Shown piece by piece: positions 56,627 to 64,000 of a DNA stretch of 64,000 nt. The position numbers were made by a program, and so were the translations under genes. Below the pieces are notes generated by a model. That model saw only the letters and a list, made by a program, of their open reading frames with translations, had not been told where the DNA came from and did no database searches. Position 1 is the first letter of the stretch, and each line of letters begins with the position of its first letter. This stretch comes from Symbiodinium natans (lineage: Eukaryota; Sar; Dinophyceae; Suessiales; Symbiodiniaceae): contig CAJNDS010000469.1 of the NCBI GenBank assembly GCA_905221605.1, forward strand, positions 201,001-265,000, read 5' to 3'.

Positions 56627-56907
56627 GAGGGCCATTTGAGGGGTTCAAGGGCCTTAAAGGGTGTAACACTGCAAGGGTTAGAGACTTAACCGGTTTAGGT
56701 CAGTAGTTTCGAGCTGGTTACAGTCTAAGTGCTTCATTGGCGGTGCGGGGTTAGGATGCATAAGGGTGTTGGGTTAGTTCTCAGGGTTTTGGGGGCTACA
56801 TGTTAAGGGCTCCGGGCCTACCCTAAACCCTAAGCCCTAAACCCTAAACCCTAAACCCTAAACCGTAAACCCTAAACCCTAAACCCTAAACCCCAAACCC
56901 TAAATCC

Positions 56908-56993
56908 TTAGGTCTTCTTTTTCGGGCTCAAGGGGTAGGGGATGGGCACCAGGGGTTCGCCAAGGGTCACTGCAGGGATCCCTTGCGGGTTTC
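56908..56993 (-). CDS. Terminal exon, Pro-rich with Lys tail
   Basis: 86 nt (EPLVPIPYPLSPKKKT, stop TAA), acceptor TCCCACCAG|. Open sequence continues upstream (MGLGHPILPP), so it may be longer. Confidence 0.5.
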
Positions 56994-57135
56994 CTGGTGG
57001 GAGAATGGGATGTCCCAGGCCCATCCCGGGTTTAGGGTTTAGGGTTTAGGGTTTAGGGTTTAGGGTTTAGGGTTTAGGGTTTAGGGTTGATCTGGAGCGG
57101 CTGGTGAACTTAATACGCGGACACATGTCGGCGTC

Positions 57136-57263
57136 TCATCGTACCGCAGCTTGACAATGAAGAAGACCTGCTTTCATGCCTTGTTCCAAGGCATACTGAC
57201 ACCAGCTTTTCAGAATTGAGCCAATGAAAAGGCCGGCTCCATGCGACACAGGAGCAGCAGCAA
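57136..57263 (-). CDS. 128-nt exon, possibly terminal
   Basis: Reads GAGLFIGSILKSWCQYALEQ, stop TGA. Acceptor ACGTACAAG|. A second frame (VFFIVKLRYDETPTCVRVL) is open after an internal CAG, so alternative splicing or overlap cannot be excluded. Confidence 0.5.
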
Positions 57264-57279
57264 CTTGTACGTGGAGATT

Positions 57280-57410
57280 CAGGGTACATAGCAACCGCTT
57301 ATAAGTGTTGTCAGAGCCGACCTATAAGCCCCTTAAGTACCCTAATAGGGTTACAATTGGGTTATAAGCACAGTTCTAATTGGGTTTACTAAGTACCCTG
57401 AACCTCCAAG
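57280..57410. mobile_element. Family C element
   Basis: Ends gaacctccaag; contains ataagccccttaagtacccta as in other copies, reversed in part. Confidence 0.5.
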
Positions 57411-57799
57411 TAGGTGTTTCAGCACCGTCCCAGTGTTGGCCCCTGTGAGCTTGCCGAAGGACGCACAAGGCTGAAGGGTTCAGGTTATAGGGCCCCGGGG
57501 GCTGCAGGGCTTAAGAGGCTTATAAGCCCTAAACCCTAAACCTTGAGCCTTAAACCCTCAACAGGGTTTAGAGTTCGAGTACAAGGCTTAGGAATAGGGT
57601 TCAGGGTCGCATTCCAAAACCACGAACTCTTCGTGAGCCGCTCGAAGAAGTTTTTAGGGTTTAGGGTTCAGGGTTTAGGGTGCGTAGTTTGGCTTGGAGG
57701 TACGTGCAGGGTTTGGCACTGGCGGCGTACAGATCCCGGAGCCCTGAACCTTGCAGCCAAGAGCCCCCTGGCTTGAACCGGGTAGCACACAACCGAGCT

Positions 57800-58017
57800 T
57801 CATACTGAGCCAGCATAGGCACCGGAGTTAGCTGTTGGGGCTGTGGAGGGGGTGACCATCGTCCGATTGGCTTCTCCGGGGTTCGGGAAGTTTCTGGAAA
57901 ACCCGCAGTACAACTTTAGTGGTCTCAGGGCTTGTGGAGAACATTCCCCTAACATGGAGCCGAGACGTGCGACACTCCCGCCTTCGGGGGCCTCCGCGCG
58001 GGGAACGTCCTGGAGAG
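57800..58017 (-). CDS. Possible terminal exon, strand uncertain
   Basis: Minus: LQDVPRAEAPEGGSVARLG... to stop (about 70 codons), acceptor CGTGCAAG|. Plus is also long and open (VTIVRLASPGFGKFLENPQY). Confidence 0.35.
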
Positions 58018-58146
58018 CTTGCACGGGGTTCGGTGGGGGTTTCAGGGATCAGGTCGGGGGCCTTGGGCGGGTGCCCTAAGCCCTAAACCCTAAACTCGAC
58101 ACCCGAAACCCTACACCCCAAACCAGACACGAACCTGGCGCAGGGT

Positions 58147-58232
58147 ATGTGCTCCCCTTTTTGGTGGTGGTTACTTCTATACACAGCAACCCAGAACAAA
58201 GAGTGCAAAAAATGTACCGCTGGGCTGCCAAG
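58147..58232. mobile_element. Family A element, 5' degenerate
   Basis: tgctcccctttttggtggtggttact...accgctgggctgccaag. Confidence 0.5.
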
Positions 58233-58533
58233 AGGATGTCGAATTTATCTTGCATTTGAGGTTTGTAAACCCTAAACCTCTACACCCCCAAACCTTCAAA
58301 CCCTAAACCCTAAGAACCTAAACCCAGAAGACCCTACACCCTAAAATCTAACAAAAATCTAAACCCCGAAGCGCCTAAAACCCTAAACTCCTAAGACCCT
58401 AAACCCTAGAATCTGAACCCCTAAGCCCCTCAGACCCCTACTCTCCCAAACCCTGAATCTTATACGCTTCATGGCCCTAAACCCTGAAATCTGAACCTAA
58501 ACCCCTAAACCCGTGCACTCCTGAACCCTAAAC

Positions 58534-58607
58534 CTTCTTCGGTTCATGGCTTCGGGGTGCCTTTGAAAGGAGTCTGGGGCAGTTTTCTTTGCCTGTGAGG
58601 CGCAGGG
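58534..58607 (-). CDS. Exon island, basic
   Basis: 74 nt (TGKENCPRLLSKAPRSHEPK), acceptor TCCGCAAG|, donor AAGAAG|GTTTAGG. Confidence 0.5.
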
Positions 58608-58904
58608 CTTGCGGAATCAAAGGCCCCAATCCCAACACCCAAAACACTCCGAGTACCCACCCGAGACCCTAAACCCTAAACCCTAAACCCTAAACCCTAA
58701 ACCCTAAACCCCAAACCCTAAACCCTAAACCCTAAACCCTAAACCCTAACCCCCCAAGTTCCCAAAATCCTGAAGAACCCTTGAACCCTTCAAAACCCTG
58801 AGCAGCCGATAGCATAGACAACCCTCCGACTCTTATTCAACACTAAAAATGTTTAAGAATCCCTAAATACCCCCAATAAGGAAGGGCGCAGGGAACGATC
58901 AGGT

Positions 58905-59005
58905 ACCATTTGGGGGAATCCGGAAATAGGGGTGCCTGTTTTGGGGCTCCTTTAAAAGGAGTTTCTTGTATTTGGGTGTATATAAGAGGTACCCATATTT
59001 TCGGA
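58905..59005. mobile_element. Family F2 TIR element
   Basis: ggaaataggggtgcc...ggtacccatattttcgg. Related copies near 4865-4965 and 15375-15455. Confidence 0.45.
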
Positions 59006-59345
59006 CATGCCCATTTGTGTTTAGGGCCTGAATAGATTTTGTTCTAAATTGTTGGAGGAGGGAGGTTTTTAGCATTCGGGATTTTTGGCCGTGGTTATTG
59101 GGCCAGGGTGCCCCACGGGGGGTGTTCTTTTTCGGATAGCTAGGGCCGTGCCATCTCATCAGACACCACCCTGAAACAAGTCCTAGCGGTTTACCTTGTT
59201 CTACCTAAACCCTAAACCCTAAAACCTAAAACCTAAGCCCTAAGCCCTAAGCCCTAAGCCCTAAACCCTGAACCCTGAACCCTAAACCCTAAAACCTAGC
59301 TGACCCCTAAACTCTACACGCACTAGCTATGATCTAGACCTACAT

Positions 59346-59450
59346 GCTACTATAGATCGGAATGAGTACATGTATTCCCTTACTGGTCCCTGTATTAAAT
59401 ATCCTATACTAGCCCCCAAAACCCTGCTCTAACTATCAAGGCCCCTATAC
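59346..59450 (-). mobile_element. Family H element with CTAC target duplication
   Basis: Core matches family H; ctac is present before tatagatcgg and after cccctata. On the minus strand it reads GTAG. Confidence 0.55.
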
Positions 59451-59512
59451 TACAAACCCTAAACCCTAAACTCTAAACCCTCAACCCTACAACGCTAAGC
59501 CCCGTTCGATAC

Positions 59513-59605
59513 CTGCGGACGTGCCTCCTCTCGTATTGCGTGGATGTGGGTCACGGCTACGACAAGGCTCCTGGCAGCACGAAGGAACCCTGGGTAGCGG
59601 ATAGG
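59513..59605 (-). CDS. 93-nt exon abutting a family B element
   Basis: 31 codons (RYPGFLRAARSLVVAVTHIH). The acceptor CATCCCACAG| is the end of the adjoining TIR element. The donor CCGCAG|GTATCG is canonical. Confidence 0.6.
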
Positions 59606-59736
59606 CTGTGGGATGCTCCCCTTACACGAACAGGGTTTAGGGTTTAGGGTTTAGTGTTTAGGGTTTAAGGGGATGATAATAGGGGGTACCAGAATAGCCC
59701 GATTAAGGACTGTTCGTATAGGGGGGAACATCCCAG
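59606..59736 (-). mobile_element. Family B element with telomeric insertion, probable intron
   Basis: ctgtgggatgctccccttacacgaacag is followed by five TTTAGGG-type units, then ggggatgataatagggggtacc...ggactgttcgtataggggggaacatcccag. It lies between the exons at 59513 and 59747. Confidence 0.6.
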
Positions 59737-59746
59737 GTTGAGCTAC

Positions 59747-59841
59747 ATCAAGAGAAGACACGTGATGCTGGGTTTGTTTGTGGCACAACTGCAGGGTTTT
59801 CCGATTTCTACCCAGTGATTCATGCCTTGAGCTGCTGAAAA
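59747..59841 (-). CDS. Exon island upstream of the family B element
   Basis: 95 nt (NHWVEIGKPCSCATNKPSIT), acceptor CCTACCAAG|, possible donor TTGAT|GTAGCT. The phase with the 59513 exon does not close in the preferred frame. Confidence 0.45.
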
Positions 59842-60108
59842 CTTGGTAGGTGAAGGATGCATCATTTCGGAGAGTTTAGGGTTTAGGGTTTAGGGTTTAG
59901 GGTTTAGGGTTTACGGTTCAGGGTTTGGGGATTGCATGTTACTGACAGACGCCTCAGACATCTAAGGACAACCTGAAGAACCCAAAGCCTACGAGCCTAA
60001 GACTTTCGTAGGTTACCTAAGCACCCAAACAATGGTATTCATAGTAAGAGCCTACAAAAAATCTACGTTAAGCTTTAGGGTTCAGGGTTTTGGGTCAGGT
60101 TTTAGGGT

Positions 60109-60213
60109 TTAGGGTTGCCAAGGGTCGTTGCGACCTTGCTGACCGCCTCTAACTTCTCCAACAACCGGGCAATTCAAACGCTCGACTTGATCAGTACCTT
60201 GCAGAGGCAAGCC
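60109..60213 (-). CDS. Possible terminal exon
   Basis: 105 nt (GTDQVERLNCPVVGEVRGGQ), acceptor CAGTTTTCAAG|, stop TAA inside the first CCCTAAA unit. The plus strand also reads well (NNRAIQTLDLISTLQRQALE). Confidence 0.4.
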   Translation of the reverse strand, partial: GLPLQGTDQVERLNCPVVGEVRGGQQGRNDPWQP

Positions 60214-60388
60214 CTTGAAAACTGAAAAGTCCTAAATCCCAATCTTTTTCCCTAAGCCCTCAACCCTCAACCCTAAAACCCTAAACCCGGAGCCCTAAAC
60301 CCTAAACCCTAAACCCTAAACCCTAAACCCTAAACCCTAAACCCTAAACCCCAAACCCTAAACCCTAAACCCTGAACACTACCGACTG

Positions 60389-60460
60389 CTACTCCTTAGC
60401 TCCCTGGGAGCCCCACTGCCGGTGCCGGCGCTTGGCACGGTCAAGGGCCTGCTCTTGCGG
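60389..60460 (-). CDS. Terminal exon, basic
   Basis: 72 nt, 23 codons plus stop TAG (QEQALDRAKRRHRQWGSQGA). Acceptor CTTTCCAAAG|. Confidence 0.5.
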   Translation of the reverse strand, partial: PQEQALDRAKRRHRQWGSQGAKE

Positions 60461-60724
60461 CTTTGGAAAGTTGTTTCGGGTTTTGGTTTAGGGTTTAGGG
60501 TTTAGGGTGTAGGGTGTAGGGTTTAGGGTTTAGGGTGTAGGGTTTAGGGTTTAGGGTTTTGGGGTGTAGGTGTACGGTTGCAAAAATTCGGCAGGGGGGC
60601 GGGGGGAACGGGGGGGTAACCCGGCAACCGGTCTGCCCGAAACCCTAAACCCTAAACCCTAAACCCTAAACCCTAAACCCTAGCCCCAAACGTTACTGGA
60701 GGGGCTGAAGGTGGGATGTCTCGA

Positions 60725-61480
60725 GCCGGAGGGGGCCAATTTTGGGCTTTGGTGCTGGGAGCCAATTTTGGGCTCGGAAGCCAATTTTGGGCTCAGGGAG
60801 CAATTTTGAGCTTTCGGGGCAAATTTTGGTGCAAATTTCGGGCTTTGGGGGCAAATTTTGGGCTTTGGAGCCAGTCTTGAGCTGTGGGAGCCAATTTTGC
60901 CTCCGGAGCCAGTTTTGGGCTGTGGGAGCCAATTTTGGGCTCCTTCAATTTTGGGTTTTGGGGGCTAATTTTGGGCTTTGGGGGCCAATTTTGGGCTCCA
61001 GAAGCCAATTCAATTTTGGGCTTGGTTGGGGAGAAATTTTGGGTTTTGGGGGCTAATTTGGGCTTTGGGGGCAAATTTTTTGTGGATCAGGGCGAATTCG
61101 TCCAGCTTTTTGGGCCTTTTGGGATCTCGTGGGCCGGCGGCGGGCGAACTTTCGAGGTTGCGTTGTATGGCTTGCTCAGCTGACCATAGATGTGTTCTTT
61201 GCTGGGCCGTGAACATCATGTGGGGGGCGGGCCAATTTTGGGCTCAGGAGCCAATTTTGGGCGTTGGGGGCCAATGGGCCAATTTTGGGCTTTGGAGCCA
61301 ATTTTGGAGCAGATTTTGGGTGGAGCCAATTTTGGGCTTGGGGGGGGCCAATCTCGGGGTGCTGGGAGCCAATTTTGGGCTAGCCAATTTTGGGCTTTGG
61401 GAGCCAATTTGGGCTTTGGGAGCCAATTTTTGGCTTCGGAAGCCAGTTTTGGGCTTTAGTTTTGGGGGCGTGCTGGGAAG
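60725..61480. repeat. 20-21 bp minisatellite, unit AATTTTGGGCTTTGGGAGCC
   Basis: About 30 degenerate units, interrupted at 61075-61215. All frames are open because the unit lacks stops: minus gives PKPKIGS/QSPKLAP repeats, plus gives ANFGLWG repeats. Coding status unknown. Confidence 0.85.
61075..61219 (-). CDS. Exon-like insert inside the minisatellite
   Basis: The minus strand reads RTHLWSAEQAIQRNLESSPA then RDPKRPKKLDEFALIHKKF, clearly unlike the repeat, and stays open into the Pro/Lys repeat on its far side. A second candidate begins after CTTGCAG| near 61542 (EKQKVHPGSRSRLWGGF) and also runs into the repeat. Confidence 0.4.
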
Positions 61481-61745
61481 ACTTTCGAAACCCCCCCAAA
61501 GCCGAGAACGACTCCCTGGATGGACCTTTTGCTTCTCCCACTGCAAGAAATAATCAAGACCCTGGGTTTTTTGTAGTTCAGAAATAGAATCCCCAACCCC
61601 CTCTCAAAGCACAAAAGCCTCCCTATTTAGATGCACGCCCCTTCCCCCCCCGTGCGAGTCGGAACCCTAAACTCCCACGAAAACAAGTTTACAGGTCAAG
61701 CCGTTCAGACAAGGTTTTGGCAGAAGGTAATCTGCGCCTTAAAAC

Positions 61746-61872
61746 TAGGATGGCCCTTAAAAAAACTCCACTGAAGAAGATTCTAAGTATAACCCCTCTG
61801 AAAAATATTCGAAATATGATCCTCTTCAACCCAATAAGGGAAAATACAACATGTCCCAAAAAACCTAAGATA
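61746..61872. mobile_element. Family I element, diverged copy
   Basis: ctaggatggccc...aatatgatcctcttcaacccaataagggaaaatacaacatgtccc. Confidence 0.55.
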
Positions 61873-62229
61873 GTAAAGAGAACCGACACGCGGCCCATGC
61901 ATCCCCATGAGTTGCAGTTTTCACTTCCCTCCTTCAGGTGCTACGAGGCCGAAGACTACTTGCGAGAACCCGCTCGGCCTCAGGGTTTCGGGTTTCGGGT
62001 TTAGGGTTTAAGGTTTCGGGTTTCGGGTGTAGGGCCTCGGGAGTCGGGCCTGCAACCTCCCACACCTCTGTCTTCCCCCCCCTCTCTCAACCAAAAAATC
62101 CTGGGCGGCGTGCCCTTCGCACAGCCTCCAGCTGCTGCGCAACCTCTTCGGGAACAAGGAGCTCAGGAACTTAGAGAGTTCGGCTAAGCAACCACCAATG
62201 CCAAAGAACAAATGCAAGGTTTAGAAGTC

Positions 62230-62742
62230 AGGTTGTGGGGTTTAGGGTGGGGCACTTGAAGCCATCCCCATCTGTAGACTTCCCCAGACAAAGAAGTGTA
62301 TGAGAGCCTTGCGACTACAGTAGGGCGTTTGGCATGTAAGCAGAAATGGCCCAAGCCCTAAAGAACCTTAAACGCTAAACCCTACATCCTACAGGGCTCT
62401 GGGGGCGCTGCGGACAAATTGTGTAGATCTGAGATCTGCTGGGTGTGCCAGAGTCCAATACTTGTGCATGTTGCCCGAAGCTCAAGGTTCTAGCGGACGC
62501 GACTCTCTAGTGTGCCTGGAGTGACAACAGAGACTCCTGCCCGCCTAGCTGACTGTACCTTACGGAGGTCAGTAACGCTCGGGTTACATCTCAACGTGGT
62601 AGCGGAGCTTACTGGGACATGCCCAGTGTGCTCTATGTCCACCGAGGTGGCCGGGGAACACCCCCCGGTATACTCTGTGACAGCAGAGAAAACCGGAAGC
62701 TCCTAATTACCCAGTAGCTGATCCAGGCAGAGAAAGGTAGCC
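62230..62742. other. Unique region upstream of the small plus-strand gene
   Basis: No heptamers after 62390. One 64-codon open reading on plus (62512-62706) with no recognised family. May be 5' flank or UTR of the gene at 62743. Confidence 0.35.
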
Positions 62743-63233
62743 ATGGCCAGTTCAACGGCGCTGTCGTACAACCATGCTTGCGACGATGAGCTCGAAGGCG
62801 AAGTCTATGCTACGCACAATCATTCCTTTCAGAAATTGCAACGCTTGTCGGCCTTCCAGCAGGTGGTTCGCCTATGAGGACGCGATGGAGGATTAAACAC
62901 TAAACCCTAAACCCTAAACCCTAAACCCTAAACCCTAAACCCTAAACCCTAAACCCTAAACCAGAAGCGGGGGCCAGCGCTTCGGAATCGATTGGAAGGA
63001 GAAGATGCCATCCACAAGCGCCAGTTGCATCGTGACAAGCTGAAGGATGAGAACAATGGCGTGAAGTCCTTGGGTTTAGGGTTTAGGGTTTAGGGTTTAG
63101 GGTTTAGGGTTTAGGGTTTAGGGTTCAAGTCTTGCTTGAGACCCCTCTTCGTGGGAAGGGAGCCGCCCATGTGTTCCCGCATCGTTTCCAGCAGTTCATG
63201 AATCTTCACCGCGAGGCAGCAGTGACATGCTGA
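62743..63233 (+). CDS. Small charged protein of unknown function, 3 exons, 110 aa
   Basis: Exons are 62743-62862 (40 codons, start in the context AGCCATGG), 62965-63073 and 63130-63233 (stop TGA). Phases are 0/0 and 1/1. Intron 1 (62863-62964) is GT-AG and mostly CCCTAAA units. Intron 2 is pure telomeric. The joined protein is highly charged (RNRLEGEDAIHKRQLHRDK) and reads like a helical protein or part of a mobile-element polyprotein. I recognise no family. Open sequence in another frame after the stop suggests the true gene may continue. Confidence 0.55.
63074..63129 (+). other. 56-nt intron made only of telomere heptamers
   Basis: Seven GTTTAGG units followed by GTTCAAG, a mutated heptamer that supplies the AG, make a GT-AG intron of exactly eight 7-mers. 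The flanking exons are phase-compatible (G plus TC). Confidence 0.55.
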
Positions 63234-64000
63234 GGTGGATTACCAGACTTTCCCTGGCACGACCTCGACTACAGGAATCTCGGCATGACTCGTACGTACA
63301 CATCACTGATCCGAACAATGCTGAGGTCTCTGCATACATCCATGGTTTGTCGCAGGAACAATAACGACAACTCGAGAAGATGTGATGGAAGATCTCAACC
63401 AGAGAGGGGGTGAGGTTAAGGGCTGTGGGTTTAGGGTTTAGGGTGTAGGGTTTAGGGTTTAGGGCTTAGCGTTTAGGGTTTAGAGTTGTGGTTTGGTTCT
63501 GGGTTTTGGTCGCGTCGGCAGACGCTTGTCGAGGCTTCGCGACTTCGATGGTTTTGTTCTGGCTGGTGTTATGTATTGTTGTATGGATTATTGGGCGCGC
63601 TTTATGTAGTGCGGGTTTGAAGGGTTGAGTTCGTAGGCGGGTTGAGACATGGTGCAAAAGCGTAGCAGGGTGGGGGTATTGAATGTGGTCTGGGGTTAGG
63701 GTGGTGCTTCGGATTGTGTTTTGTGCGGTGTTGTGTTGTCAGGCGATTTGGCTTTGGATTGTATTTGGAATTTCGGCGTGGGATGGGGGAAGGGGTTGCT
63801 TTGTGCTGTGGTGTTCTGGAACTGTTGATGTAGTTTTGGGCTGTGCTTTAGGGTTTAGGGTTTAGGGTTTAGGGTTTAGGATTTAGGATTTAGGGTTTAG
63901 GGTTTGGAGGTTCGATGTAGTAGGCGGGTTGAGAGTGAAAGCGAGGGGGGGGGGGGGGGGGGGGGGGGCATTGAGTGTGAGGTCTGGGGCCAGCCTCTGC
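63234..64000. other. Unassigned right end
   Basis: Open text in another frame after the stop at 63233 (WHDLDYRNLGMTRTYTSLIR) hints at further exons. From 63420 the sequence is G/T-rich heptamer derivative with a G-run at 63945-63968. Confidence 0.35.

Noticed and set aside
57843..58079. Calpain domain III-like motif on the plus strand (FLENPQY)
   Set aside because: Only a short resemblance, no second motif, and the opposite strand is equally open.
62512..62706. Retrotransposon protease or gag fragment
   Set aside because: No catalytic D-T/S-G, zinc knuckle or reverse-transcriptase motif could be seen.
1..64000. CRISPR array from regular repeats with short unique spacers
   Set aside because: The repeat is the 7-bp telomere motif in variable-length arrays, spacers are 50-600 bp, and the genes and introns are eukaryotic.
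1..64000. Dinoflagellate spliced-leader gene or relic
   Set aside because: I looked for the 22-nt leader core (GTAGCCATTTTGGCTCAAG) on both strands and saw no match; short GTAGCCAT hits are family A or unrelated.
1..64000. Whole pattern is an assembly artefact (random fragments joined by telomere repeats)
   Set aside because: Three genes read in frame straight across the repeats with consistent splice phases, which random joining would not give; raw long reads would settle it.

Overview
The window is eukaryotic nuclear DNA, most likely from a dinoflagellate or a close alveolate relative. Hundreds of blocks of the heptamer TTTAGGG/CCCTAAA, the telomere motif of those groups and of plants, are scattered in both orientations. 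Between them lie short GC-rich islands of about 50-200 bp that read as coding exons, and many short terminal-inverted-repeat (TIR) elements. I see no bacterial operons, tRNA, rRNA or CRISPR. The genus cannot be told from the sequence. Clean GC-AG and GA-AG introns favour a dinoflagellate.

Three gene models close in frame across every intron. (1) A 7-exon major-facilitator transporter on the minus strand (37871 to 35623, 507 codons plus stop). (2) A 2-exon, 537-codon multi-span membrane protein on the minus strand (47631 to 45916). (3) A small 3-exon gene on the plus strand (62743 to 63233, 110 codons). About 45 further exon-like islands were read, nearly all on the minus strand. They have plausible splice sites but cannot be joined with confidence. 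One carries an ABC-transporter Walker A motif and one is a Gly/Tyr-rich C-terminus.

The main result is the intron architecture. Two kinds of sequence appear to make introns. The first is the telomere heptamer itself: donors are G|GTTTAGG and acceptors are degenerate heptamers such as CCCTAG| or GTTCAAG|. One transporter intron (37679..37791) is a telomeric hairpin with an 8-10 nt loop, and one intron of the plus-strand gene (63074..63129) is eight consecutive heptamers. The second is a set of about 12 families of roughly 100-bp TIR elements whose ends read CT...AG. Where tested they are flanked by a 4-bp target-site duplication. When that duplication starts with G it serves as the donor (GCAC, GCAT, GAGA; GTTT or GTTG on the other strand) and the element end supplies the AG. 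This matches the introner model of intron gain, here with several families side by side.

Layout: 1-9500, telomere variants with scattered minus exons; 9500-27200, dense minus exons with (TA)n, (TC)n and long pure heptamer arrays; 27200-35600, minus exons and nested elements; 35600-37900, transporter gene; 38000-45000, mostly intron-like repeats and G/C runs with few exons; 45900-47650, membrane-protein gene; 47900-60500, minus exons; 60700-61480, a 20-21 bp minisatellite; 62700-63240, plus-strand gene; the rest unassigned.

Limits: boundaries and frames were read by eye. Single exon islands in GC-rich DNA have few stop codons, so individual calls are moderate at best. The three joined genes are the strong evidence.
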